Source of the DNA: Branchiostoma floridae
Taxonomy: Eukaryota > Chordata > Leptocardii > Amphioxiformes > Branchiostomatidae
Length of the DNA: 64,000 nt
Assembly (NCBI RefSeq): GCF_000003815.2
Contig: NC_049991.1
Span: forward strand, 22,248,435 to 22,312,434
Direction: 5' to 3'
In this document: one piece after another, positions 21,010 to 31,509 of the stretch
Numbering within the stretch: the stretch's first letter is position 1
Layout of the letters: each line of letters begins with the position of its first letter
Notes under the pieces: generated by a model
The model's input: the letters and a program-made list of their open reading frames with translations, nothing else
Database searches by the model: none
What the model was told of the DNA's origin: nothing
Translations under genes and position numbers: made by a program

Positions 21010-21860
21010 ACAGTAACTTCAACCAAGGAGCTCTATTCAACATAAGGTCATACTTGTTACACTTACACTAAATCTGGCTCTGTGTATGACCATATACTGA
21101 TGATGATATAGTAACATTTCCCACACTCGGCATGTGAGAGGTTAACATCAGTAAGAACTATGTAGGAACCACTGTGCACAGGTTATCAGAAATCATGAAA
21201 ATAAATCTACTGGGTATGATATACGGGATTGTTGTTGATATGGTTTATTTCACATGGCATCAGTGTGGCATGATGGCCCAGACCATGGAGGTCCTTGGTT
21301 AGAATTTCCTGACATGCTCTGTTGAAGGTGTGCCCTTGGGAGAGGCTCTTACACTGAAGTTATTCTGGAATGAATTAACTATATTACTCAATTATTAATC
21401 GCTCAAGGTACAATGTTTGGCTACCAATAACAACTACTAGCTATATAAACATCAGTACTATGAGCATACATACAGAACAACAAAATATTGACAACAGCAC
21501 AGTCATGTATATGTATAGGTGATCTTGTCTTGCATTTGGAATATTTGGATGATGTAGTCTTCAGTATTCACCTGGTGTGTTGGAAGTCTTCCAACTTCTG
21601 AGCAATTTGTTTCAGCTCAGAAGTTGGAAGAGAGGGAACTTGACAGATTTCTGCTAACCAAAGTGATGTTTACAGGTTAAGACATATAACGTTACCCATG
21701 AAAGAAATGAAAATCACCTACAATCCATTTTTATGTTTAGTGTTGAAGCCACCATTTGAGTGTCACAGGTCGAAGGTGGCACAAAATGAAAGTGGAGCGC
21801 CTTTTGTTCTTGTCTCTCAGGCTTTGTGTGGAAAGGGTTGTATTTTTCGAGGATGAAAAA
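21010..21860. other. MIEF-SMDT1 intergenic region
   Basis: No gene seen. A degenerate tRNA-like stretch at about 21274-21325 has a GGTTAGAATTTCC box-B-like motif but no good box A. Confidence 0.35.
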
Positions 21861-21999
21861 TTATCGTGAAATCAAATTCCTGCCAAGGCCAGCTGTTGGT
21901 TTCCATGGACCCGCGCCCAGGCTTATACTGCTGTTCCACTGCCTCCCGCGTGGCGGCGCTGCTGCGCGGTCGGGTGACGCAGAGCAAGAAACATCCAAG

Positions 22000-22170
22000 A
22001 TGGCGACGCTGGTGGCGAACCTGGCTCGGGCCCGAGTCCTTCTGGCCAGAAACATCGCAGAGAGAGGCCTCCCCGCCGCTCGCCAGGCCGTCCCCGTGCG
22101 CACCAAGATCACCAACGCCGCCGGGGCGCTGCTACCGGAGCCCTACAACATCCGCTTCGGGCTGGCTAAG
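22000..22170 (+). CDS. SMDT1: SMDT1 exon 1
   Basis: 57 codons ending RFGLAK at donor gtaggg, phase 0. It has an Arg/Ala/Leu-rich, acid-poor presequence typical of a matrix-targeted protein. Confidence 0.91.
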
Positions 22171-23658
22171 GTAGGGACGCGGTCGGGAAGGCGGGGTTAA
22201 CAGGGCCGGCCCAAACATGAAGCACAAAAATATTTGTCTGTAACGGCGCAGAAATAGTAGCTTTAAACTACCCAATGTAATCTCTTACTAAGAGTCTTAG
22301 ACCTCTTCGTTTTGACGTTTGTTATTTAGGAGTCAGTTCAGGCGTAAGATTCGGAAACAGGCTCTTTCAAACCTGATTATGGAGGATTATTTTTGTCAGT
22401 GCTATGCTATGTCAGCCATTTTGAGTTGATTACATGGAGCTAAATTGTTTTCTCCAGGAATCGATAGTTCCAGGAACCGACTCTGGCGAAATAATTCCGT
22501 TGTTGTTGGAGCTAGAAACACATTACTTATCTACTAAATTCGCCGGGTGAAACATTCCAGAAAATGCACAAATTCTATAACGGCTGCTCCAACGCAGTTT
22601 ATTTACTGGTTTCCACATGTTATTCCTGGAATATACATGTTAATGTGTTTATTGATTTGGAACGCCACCGCCCATTGTCGATGGTTGATGTAATTCCATA
22701 ATAGCAGAACCATTTATGCAGAAGCACCCAGGGGCTGATGAGTCACAGTATCCACCAGCAACTTGTGTTAGGGTGCCCCATAAAGTTACAGACAAGTTGT
22801 ATTTTGGTACTAGTAAATGCATCGCTTTTATTTGTTTTTATGAGTCCAATCATTCAGCTCAAAACAACAACAAAATATCTCAGTCAGCAGTACTCAAATG
22901 CAGCCTTGGAAATGATGTCAGGGCTCGAAATACTTTTTTACATGGGTGTAGGTAACATGGAAAATTATCTGCAACAGACAAATTTTACCTGCACCACATG
23001 GATGACAAGTCAACACTCCTGTACTACTGTTATATGGCTGCTGTTACTCAGGTGCTGCTTGTCTCCACCCCTTTCCTGTACCTCGGAGCATGGATCAGTA
23101 AAGAAGGAGCAGAGTTCCTGGAAGAGAACGACATTTTTGTGCCAGACGATGATGATGATGACTAGAGACAAAAGAGCAGCTGGTTTCTGCAAGCTAAGGT
23201 AACAGTGATGTCCACCCACAGTGTGTGGCCGGTCCTGACTGGTTTGTTCTAGCGGGAACCATGAAAAACTGGCTTGTGCCCGTTATAACCAGGGAAAACT
23301 GGTTTGTTCTGATGAAAACCATTTGTTCTGTTGGTCTTTTGAAAGGCACTTTTGAAGCCCCAGAAGGTGCCTCCAGTCTGCCAAAACTAAAAACAAAATG
23401 TACCAGCAAGATTCCAAAGTGAATGACGTCTGTCCCTGTGGTGTTGTCCCTGGTCCCATTAGTATAAACCAATCCCACAGACATCAGGCCGGTCCACACA
23501 GCTCACACAGACTCACGTGTTTACATGTTTACTGTTGTTTACAGGTGGTGGCCGTGATGGTCCCGTTTATCTATGTGGGCGCCACCATGAGCCGCGAGGG
23601 CGCAGCCTTCCTCGAGGAGAACGACATCTTCGTGCCTGACGATGATGATGATGACTAG
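22000..23658 (+). CDS. SMDT1: SMDT1/EMRE, essential subunit of the mitochondrial calcium uniporter
   Basis: Single-pass inner-membrane protein that links MCU to the MICU1/2 gatekeepers. Exon 1 (22000-22170, 57 codons) encodes a basic mitochondrial presequence starting MATLVANLARARVLLARN and the conserved GALLPEPYNIRFGLAK (human GAILPKPVKMSFGLLR). Distal exon 2b (23545-23658) encodes VVAVMVPFIYVGATMS and the acidic tail EENDIFVPDDDDDD. Spliced length is 94 aa against 107 in human. The helix keeps the GxxxS motif. A second complete last exon (23052-23165) lies in the intron and would give an alternative protein of the same length. The start is chosen at the ATG in CCAAGATGGCGAC, a YY1-like context. 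An in-frame upstream ATG at 21826 is unlikely to be used. Confidence 0.93.
22920..23010. mobile_element. Solo end of the AGGGCTCGAAATAC transposon family in the SMDT1 intron
   Basis: AGGGCTCGAAATAC at 22920-22933 equals the TIR of the 13053-13813 element. No partner end was found before exon 2a. The 3' limit is a guess. Confidence 0.5.
23052..23165 (+). CDS. SMDT1: SMDT1 alternative last exon 2a
   Basis: After acceptor gttactcag, 37 codons and a stop in the same phase as exon 2b: VLLVSTPFLYLGAWISKEGA then EFLEENDIFVPDDDDDD. 27 of 37 residues equal exon 2b, and all differences lie in the membrane helix and the turn after it. Many codons differ synonymously (AT-ending here, GC-ending in 2b), so it is not a recent copy. 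The intact frame, acceptor and GxxxS motif argue for a working alternative terminal exon. No AATAAA was found between it and exon 2b. Confidence 0.78.
   Translation: MLLVSTPFLYLGAWISKEGAEFLEENDIFVPDDDDDD
23545..23658 (+). CDS. SMDT1: SMDT1 last exon 2b
   Basis: After a good pyrimidine tract and tttacag, 37 codons and TAG. It encodes the helix VVAVMVPFIYVGATMS and the acidic tail that binds MICU1 in the family. GC-rich codon use resembles exon 1, which suggests this is the default last exon. Confidence 0.92.
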   Translation: MVAVMVPFIYVGATMSREGAAFLEENDIFVPDDDDDD

Positions 23659-23665
23659 CCCGGCG

Positions 23666-24725
23666 CGGCGGGTACTGAAGCCGCCAGGTAGTGGTGCTTC
23701 GACTAACCTCCGCTCTTCGCTGCCCTGTTCTCTCACCACTAGGTCCTGACCTCTGACCTTCGCACCCTCTCCCAGGGCTGGGATCCCTCTAAAACTCTAA
23801 CCATGCAAGTGTCTGCCAAAAAAATCATTAATCTGTAAAGTGCCTAGCAAGGGAGATCAGCTGTACTAACACAAGTGGCTGATGTACTTGACAAGCAGAA
23901 GGTTGGAAACTAACTTTTCCTGCAGGGGCTTATCTTTCCGAAAACATCTGCAAATAGTTTCAGCCGGCTCGGCGGTGGATATTACAGTTTTTCTGCACAA
24001 TCAAAAGAAAATTAAGATTTGACCTGCTCTTGTGTCTGCAGTCCTTCTGCATTTCTCAAGACATTTCTTCAGGTGGGTAAGTCGCTGGATAACAAGGTTC
24101 TTTATACACAACCAAGTGTTTCATTCAAGACCAATGTTTCTGTGACCTTCCTCAGGACAACACTGACTGTTTCTGTTACACACTGCAGTTAGGTGGCGCT
24201 GCTGACAAATGCGCCCCCAAACAGCAGCGCCACCTACCTGCAGTGTGCAGTACTGCAGCAGCGCCACCTACCTGACCTGTAGTGCGTAACACAACCAATC
24301 AGTGTTGCCTGAAGGTGACAGACAGGCATGTCAGTCTTGAAGAAAACATTTGGTTGTTTATAGATTTGTTCCCACCACCTTGTATCAGAACCACCCCAAC
24401 ATGGGCAGGTCATTTTCACCATTGTGTAGGAAGAACTGCAATATCCACCTCCAAAATCATGGTCTCATCGCATCTCATGTGGCCTGACATGAAACCTCAT
24501 GCTTTGTGCAGTTACACTGCATACACTGACCAGACTGCACCTAACCCTGTTTCACAGCAGCATTGTTGCATAAGTTTGCAGCCCAGTTGTGCTGCCTGGA
24601 AGTAGCAGGCAGTATGAGCTGTTTTTCCCCAAGCTTGCCTGCGCAGTTTATAATCCAGTTTGACTAACCAGTTACTGAATGTTACCTTTTTTTCTTAGCA
24701 GTTTCCTGAATATAAATCTTTACAG
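23666..24725. other. Downstream of SMDT1, unannotated
   Basis: Probably SMDT1 3' UTR and intergenic DNA. A short duplicated GCAGCGCCACCTACCTG segment occurs at 24222-24275. No coding exon was recognised. Confidence 0.35.
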
Positions 24726-24729
24726 GACG

Positions 24730-24945
24730 TTTGCCTGCAAGCAGGTTGTGATGTAGAATGTTGCCCTGCCAGTTTACTCTATATCAGGTTGTGATGTAGA
24801 ATGTTGCCCTGCCAGTTTACTCTATATCAGGTTGTGATGTAGAATGTTGCCCTGCCAGTTTGTTTATATCAGGTTGTGATGTAGAATGTTGCCCTGCCAG
24901 TTTGTTCACTCTATATCAGGTTGTGATGTAGAATGTTGCCATGCC
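24730..24945. repeat. Minisatellite, 43-bp unit, five copies
   Basis: Units contain CAGGTTGTGATGTAGAATGT, TGCCCTGCCAGTTT and ACTCTATAT. Confidence 0.88.
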
Positions 24946-26235
24946 TACTCTATATCTGGCCTGTTCTTCACCACTTAAACCTTTGCTGGGACTGGCCTTT
25001 CAACACCCAGCTGTGCAGCTTCGCTACAGTTTGTATTTTGGCCAACCTTATTCCTCTTGATAAGTGTATTGGGTTCATGAACATGCAGAGGCTGGGGCAA
25101 ACTCCGGCCCACGGATCCATGGAATTTGACCAATAAGTCCCGACAATCTCACATGTTGACAGCTATAAAACATTGTCTTCATGAGGAGCAAGTTGAAAAT
25201 GTGTTGCTGGAGGTTAAAGGTCAATCTCAGGGCCAGTTACAACCCGAACTTTGACATGTTTATTTGTGTTTATTTGTTTATCCTAAAGATAACAAATCCT
25301 GTTTACTTTACTGTTCTTCAGGTAGAACCTCAAGGGCTTTCAGAACTGCCATCATCAGTTGCCATGGAAACCGCTGCATCCACCAATCACCTTTCTGCTT
25401 CCTGTTGTCATGGCAACTGCTGCACTGAAGTGAATCTGCTGTGACAGAATATTATGCTACTTGTACAATAATGCAGCAAGCAATAGTATTTGATAATGAA
25501 AGTACATAGACAACTATCAGTAACATATGGACTCTGCATGTTGGAAAAGAGTTTGTTCTACAGTCTTTAATGTGTTTGTATCTATCAGAGCGGAGAAGTG
25601 TAGAGTAGGTTTTAATGTGATGTTTTAACTGGTTAGTTTTAGATTTTTAAGGGGTGGAGTTAGTGAAGTTTGTCACCTGTAATATCACACTTTAGGCCAC
25701 AGCAAGTCTGTTGGTTGGTTAATAGTCTAGTCAGGACAGAAAGGCCGAGTCAACAAAGTTATCATATTCTCCTGTATCATTCAGTACTAACAATTTACGC
25801 CTACGCAGTACCCTCCCCACCCAGCAAACTACCCCACACCCCTCCACTGGAACTTGTGTCTATAGTTGCGTCCTCCCCCGAGTACTCAGTAGTGCAGCAG
25901 TAGTGCAGGATTAGTGCTGCAGGAGTTCATCATTAGTGCATCAGTAGTGCTGCAGGATATACAGTAGGAACTGTTGTACCTTTAAGGATAATCCAAGCTC
26001 GGAGAATACGGGTGCAGACTGCATGCCTGTGTTGTGTTTATAGCTGATTTCTGGGGACACTCGGACAGTTAGCATCCTGTCACTGTCCTGTCACTGTCCT
26101 GTTACTGGGCTGTTACTGGGCTGTTTCTGGGAACATTTTAAGAAACGGAAGGCTTGGCAGTGTTTGCAGAACAATATCATTTTGGCACACTGCAGAAATA
26201 ATAGCACAGAAACAGACTATTAATGTCACACTACA
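24946..26235. other. Unannotated intergenic stretch
   Basis: No gene, array or transposon termini were recognised. Short duplicated phrases (CCTGTCACTGTCCTG, TAGTGCAGCAGTAG) occur near 25890-26110. Confidence 0.35.
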
Positions 26236-26239
26236 GAAA

Positions 26240-26470
26240 TAATGACAATGACATTGACAATGAACTTTATTGCCCAGCAGCAGACCTTAAATGTCAGACC
26301 CCAGTTTCAGGCTCAGCAGTAGGACAGTGAGAGGACGGCTGTCCAGTGTTGCCCTGTGTTTGCCCATCATACATGTATATCTACAGAAGATAACGGTCAG
26401 CTGTACAAAGCCGTGGTGGTGTGAATTACATTTCTCTGTGGGTTTGTCCACACTCATATTGGTCCTGAAC
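26240..26470 (-). mobile_element. Possible 3' tail of a LINE/SINE, minus strand
   Basis: On the minus strand GGGCAATAAAGTTCATTG is followed by (TCAATG/TCATTG)n, the form of a retroposon 3' end with a short tandem tail. No coding part was recognised upstream, so length and family are unknown. Confidence 0.35.
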
Positions 26471-26480
26471 AGTTTCAGTG

Positions 26481-26484
26481 TTTG

Positions 26485-26525
<41 letters not shown>

Positions 26526-26990
26526 GCATGTTTGTGTGTGTCTCCATGAGTGTGATGATGTGTGTGTTTGTGTGTATCAATGAGTGTGATTGTGTGTGTG
26601 TGTGTATCAATGAGTGTGATTATGTGTTTGTGTGTGTATCAATGAGTGTGATTATGTGCGTGTCTGTGTATCAATGAGTGATTTTGCAGGTGTCTATTAA
26701 CCAGTGAGAGTGTAGGTGTGTGTGTAATATATTTGTGTCTGTGTGTGATTGTGCATATTAATGAGTGTGTGTGTGTTTGGTGCATGTCTGTATTTAAGCA
26801 TGTGTGTGTATTGATTGTGTGAATGAATAAGTATCTATTGTAGTTATGTGTATTAATGAGTGAGCGTTTGTATTTAGTGTGTGTGTATTGATATGTGTGT
26901 GTTTTGATTGTGCATTAATGTATTGATTTGAGTATGTGCATGTGAGCGTGTCTTGATGTGTGTGTGTGGTTTGCTCGCGTGTGAGTCTGA
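26481..26990. repeat. TG-rich microsatellite and ~30-bp higher-order repeats
   Basis: A pure (TG)n run at 26481-26525 is followed by four TATCAATGAGTGTGATT-type units and degenerate TG-rich DNA. Confidence 0.85.
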
Positions 26991-27287
26991 TTACCAGCAT
27001 TAGGAACACAAGATGTTATATAACATTATTAGGAAATTCGTTGATGTCAAAGCACACCCTTGCCTATGAGGGTATACACAGCTTTAAAGGTTTGGAGAAA
27101 TAAACGGGATAAAAACGTACAATAGTGCAGATCATCACTTTTACCAAGGAGGTTATATCACAACCTCCTTGCTTTTACAGTGGAATGCTGCAGAAATCAA
27201 TCAGCCCGCCAGATGTCGCCGCTGAAGCGTAGACGCCATCGTATCGGACGTGACCTCTGACCCAGCGGCGCGAAGTTCGAAATCAAA

Positions 27288-27444
27288 ATGGCGACTGAAA
27301 GACTGCTGAGTTGGTCCATTAAAACGACATTGTTGTTTCTTTCTTCAAGAAAGGAACACTTAAACCCACCTCAGCGTGACCAGCCCAGTAAACAGCTCCC
27401 ATGTCGTGCGCAGAGACTGCATCCAAGACTCTTGCAGCTTGTTG
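27288..27444 (+). CDS. Possible first coding exon of an unidentified gene
   Basis: The ATG in AATCAAAATGGCGAC has a strong Kozak and YY1-like context, shared with the SMDT1 and FLII starts. The frame MATERLLSWSIKTTLLFLSS then a basic, Pro/Gln-rich stretch ends RLHPRLLQLV, with a usable donor (GTTG/gtaaag) at 27445. Without splicing the frame stops at 27461 (57 codons). The hydrophobic N-terminus with basic residues and no acids after position 4 could be a mitochondrial presequence or signal. No downstream exon was found, and the family is not recognised. Confidence 0.3.
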
Positions 27445-27833
27445 GTAAAGGTTCTTACTAGTTGTTTCAGTCACTGGAGGACTAACGTTAACTTCGTCTG
27501 CTCCACCTCACACGAGGAAGAATGATGATGATGATGATGTTTCAATCACATGTTATAGTTTCCTGTTCTTTCGTGAAGAATGTATCCAAGGAGATTAAAA
27601 TTGTTAATTTGATGTATCTAAATGTAAGAGAAACGCGGCGAAACAGCCCGTCAGGCGGCGGGGACCTTTGTTTATTCATGAGGGTGGCAAAGTACAATGA
27701 AGATTTATCAAGGGGTTCCATAGATGCATGCAATAAACAAAAAGTAAATCTATACATAAACATGACGTCATGAGGCGGGAAATATGCATTTTAAAAGCAA
27801 GGAGATTAAAAGCAAGGAGATCGCGATTTCTAA

Positions 27834-27952
27834 TAATCTCCAACCAGATCCACGGTGGCGTAATGTATAGTATCATACCAACCGTGGCCGGCTATACTCA
27901 TTGGCCGGCTTTGATACTATCTTATGGCACCGTAGGATCTTCTTGGAGATTA
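27834..27952. mobile_element. Small MITE, TAATCTCC family
   Basis: 119 bp flanked by the 9-bp duplication GATTTCTAA (27825-27833 and 27953-27961). The ends TAATCTCCAACCAGATCC and TAATCTCCAAGAAGATCC (reverse complement) continue as an imperfect inverted repeat through ATAGTATCA and GGCCGGC to the centre. The terminal TAATCTCCAAGCAGA form resembles the TACTCTCC family at 50173. A solo end lies at 38206. Confidence 0.82.
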
Positions 27953-28204
27953 GATTTCTAAAACGTCCTTGGGTTACCAACATGCATGGCTTCCTTTATT
28001 TTACCACTTCTGATTATTGTGAAGAAATTTGTGAAATCGAAATTTAAGGAAAGTTGCGTTGAGTTTCATAAAATTCTGACAGACCTTCGTTCTGCAGTTT
28101 GCTCACCATTGTATGAACACCGCCCAATCCAAAAATCCCCGCACAGCCGTTAAACTCCGGCCCAAATCAAAATGAATAAAAAGTCTGACCTAGACCCTCA
28201 CCCC

Positions 28205-28312
28205 TGTAAATCGGACAACCCTTCCCTAATTCCCGGACAGCCCATCACTAATTCCCGGACACCCCATCACGAATTCCCGGACAGCCCATCACTAATTCCC
28301 GGACAGCCTTTC
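28205..28312. repeat. Short tandem repeat, ~28-bp unit, four copies
   Basis: Variants of AATTCCCGGACAGCCCATCA. Related AATTCCAGGAACAGCCATT phrases recur at 28418, 28515 and 28620. Confidence 0.7.
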
Positions 28313-30531
28313 TTTTTGCTCGGACTATTATCATTACACCTGACGAGTCCCCGGCGACCGCACATAACCAGCCGACCTCCCCTCGTTGTAAGAAATAGAA
28401 TGACCCCCTTCTTATTCCAGGAACAGCCATTATGTGTAAATATAGTTATTTACAATCAGTGGTTCAATAAAAACGACGCGCCCGCTTCCATGTTTAAAAT
28501 GCATCGCCCCTCGCTAATTCCAGTAACAACCATTATCCGCAAATATAGTAATTTATATGCAGTAGCCCAGCGAAAATTAGCCTCTCCCCCATCCACGCCA
28601 ACCGCGGATTGTCCCTGGCTAATTCCAGGAAGAGCCATTCTGGCGGCGCCGACTGTAGTCGTTAAAGTTTACGGTTCCCGCGAGGCCCCCGCCCGGGCGG
28701 CACGCGCGTCCCGGTCCCCGTCATCACTGCTCGGGTCATGTTTCACACATCAAACACGGCCCGACACGCCGCCTGATGGCGCGTGCACACGGCTAGTTGA
28801 CCGTGACACCCCCAATATATTTCCACAGTTCCTACGACTTCATTATTGATGTCAGGTAAAGCGGATCGATGAGAGTACGCGCGGCTGGAGTCCTGCCTGA
28901 GCGCCTCGCCAGGAAGTTTATTACAGGGAAGGTGGGACCGGCGCGCGAGGCGGGACCGCGGAGATTTGTCAGGAGGACCGACTTAATCACGAGTTTCCAG
29001 GAAGGAAATTGCTGAACACGAACCCGGCGTTATCTCTGCGCCAGGAGGTTTCGTGTACATCTGCTGAGTATCCATTTCCCCAGGCGTTTCCCAATAGACG
29101 AGAGGGACCAGTCTGCACCCAACTCCATCACATCAGTTGTTTTCCCAACACCATCACAACAGATTTCCCTGCAGCAAAACTGTCGCTGTTCTGCACCACA
29201 CGGGATCTTCTGCACCGCACACGTGATGTCTGCACATCACACTTCTAGTACGCACGGCAAAACACTTCAAAGTTGCTGATTTGCGTCACACGCGCTGACT
29301 TCGTACAGAAAGCATTTCGTGAAACAGATGCTGCTTTAATAGTACAACACATAGTGTTCTACACTCGCACAAAACCCTTTTCTGTCGCGAAGGACAACCG
29401 TTCCCAGGTTACCGCCAACCCTCTAAGCGCGGCGCTGATTGGCTGGTGATATCTTTATGGCCCAGCTCCCAGGTGAGCGGCCGTGACGCGTACGTGACGC
29501 TGACAGAGCTGCCGCGTGCAGGGCTGTACAGAAGGCTCCCGCTGCCTCTGTGAGGAGCAGGCAAAAGATCGCGCTCTCGGAGCGAGCAATCGTTTACGGG
29601 CGCGGGTTTGTGATGTTTTAATGGATTTTTGATCAGGCGGATCCGGAGTTACGTGCTCGGGGCGAGGATGACTTCCGTGTAGGCAGGACGTGTTCGGTGG
29701 TAGCGCGGGAACAGCCGCTACACGGGACGGGCTCAAACCTCCTCTGCAGGCGCGCACAGCTGGAAAACAACTCTCTCACAGGGTCTGGCAAGTCATCAAC
29801 AACTCGCCCGTGTCCCATCCGATCCCGCAGGCGTGAGGATCTGGCTGTACCCGGTAACACCTGGGATGGTTCGGCAGCGTGTGGAGTAGCCGGCAGCAGA
29901 GCGGTGCGGAGGTAGGCGGGTTCCCTGTTCCCGTGTTTATGTGGATGAGTTGTGGGTGGGGGTGGCCCTGGGGGTGGGGGTGAAGGGGGGGGGAGGGGGT
30001 TACACCACACAGACTGACTGGAATGGAGTGGGTGCACGGTAAGCTCCAAGCAGATGCAGGGTAATGCTATACACATGATGTTGTGGCTTGTTGTGCGTCT
30101 TCCCACTAACGGTAAGCGTTCTTCTCGTGACCAAAGCGAAAAGATTTTTTTTTAACGCGGACAGCTAGAAAGACTTTTAAAAATGCTGTAAAAACAGAGA
30201 GTTTTTACAAGAAATTCTTTAAAAAAAAGAATTAGCCGACATCTTCTTGGGGTACCACAAGCACCTCCGGAGTGTTGTGTATGCATGCCTGGTGTGATAG
30301 TCATGATCAGTGGTAGAGACGAGAAGTTCACATCTTCCTATCCTATCCAGGCGTGCTGGTTGCACGGATGGCCATGACTCTCTTCCTCCATCCTTCCCTA
30401 TCCTCCATAGCCTTGGGCAGTTCTTCCATCACATCTTACTGTACATGATATATGCAGTATTGATAAGCCAGTTTCAAGATTTATTCTAATGAATCTATAA
30501 ACATATCTTATCATACACATACTTATTAATA
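28313..30531. other. GC- and CpG-rich unassigned region
   Basis: From about 28650 to 29900 CpG is frequent and the composition resembles a promoter or exon region, but no frame shows family features. TTAATGGATTTTTGAT at 29618-29633 recurs at 47231. Confidence 0.35.
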
Positions 30532-30539
30532 GAGTGACC

Positions 30540-30890
30540 CAGGGCTCTAGCCAGCTCGAAATTTTTTTCCGTCAGCCAATTCCCATTGTCGCGAAAATCG
30601 CGAAAACACTCTTCCATGAGTTAGAAAGACTGAACTGAGACCTTGAAAAACGGGTTTTTAATGAGATTATCGTATGCTAAAGGGCGCCGACACACTTTGT
30701 CAACAATAATAACAATAGCAAAACAAACAGTGTGTGACTTTTACGGCCGTGGACGGCGTCCCCAAGCCGCCTGTAGCTTCCACCAAGGATTTTTGTGCGT
30801 CAATGTTGACGGATTGGTTTTAAAATTTTTCCGTCACACGCAGCAAATTTCCGTCAAATGACGGACAAACGGACGCTGGCTAGAGCCCTG
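30540..30890. mobile_element. hAT-like MITE, CAGGGCTCTAGCCAGC family
   Basis: 351 bp with 16-bp TIRs CAGGGCTCTAGCCAGC, flanked by the 8-bp duplication GAGTGACC (30532-30539 and 30891-30898). Inside the ends are CCGTCA and TGACGG motifs. No transposase frame. The TIR is related to the CAGGGTTGTAGCCAGC ends of the 4236 and 41868 elements. Confidence 0.88.
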
Positions 30891-30898
30891 GAGTGACC

Positions 30899-31240
30899 TC
30901 TGGAATACAGTTCATGCCAGTACTGTTTGGTCATTTCTGTTACTGTAAGTCTCGTAAGATCATGTTGCGCCAGAAGCATTACTTCCTTCTAGCAATGCGC
31001 ATCTTTTTAGATACATTTTTAATCATTTTACATTGGCTTTCAATTCAGTGGCAACCCTAAAATTTCCAATTTCCTGCTCATCTAGGCTTCATTCGCAAAT
31101 GCGCCGCACGTTAGTTCACCCGTAACGGACATTTCGCCAGTGGTTCGCAATGTTATCGCATTGGTGTCGCAAACTTGCGCGGCCCAGTGAAATACCCGCT
31201 TAACGGCAGGTATCCGTACATTAGCTACCCGCCCCTTCTC
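30899..31240. other. Unassigned spacer before the 33-bp array
   Basis: No gene, transposon terminus or array was recognised. Confidence 0.35.
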
Positions 31241-31244
31241 AACA

Positions 31245-31508
31245 GTTCGGAAACACCGTGAGGGCTGTTAAAATAGTACGGAAACACACCGTGACGGCCG
31301 TTACAACAGTACGGAAACACACCGTGAGGGCCGTTACAACAGTACGGAAACACACCGTGAGGGCCGTTACAACAGTACGGAAACACACCGTGAGGGCCGT
31401 TACAACAGTACGGAAACACACCGTGAGGGCCGTTACAACAGTACGGAAACACACCGTGAGGGCCGTTACAACAGTACGGAAACACACCGTGAGGGCCGTT
31501 ACGCCGTA
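31245..31508. repeat. Minisatellite, 33-bp unit, eight copies
   Basis: Nearly identical units of GTACGGAAACACACCGTGAG followed by GGCCGTTACAACA. The length is a multiple of three, giving open frames on both strands that are not genes. Confidence 0.93.
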
Positions 31509-31509
31509 A

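Noticed and set aside
21274..21325. Possible tRNA gene
   Set aside because: Only a box-B-like motif; box A is poor and no cloverleaf can be drawn.
21826..21999. N-terminal extension of EMRE from the in-frame ATG at 21826
   Set aside because: The extension lacks presequence character, while the ATG at 22000 has a better context and gives the usual family length.
28172..28849. 225-codon plus frame
   Set aside because: Proline/serine-rich, begins inside a tandem repeat, no domain or splice context. The frame is probably open because of composition.
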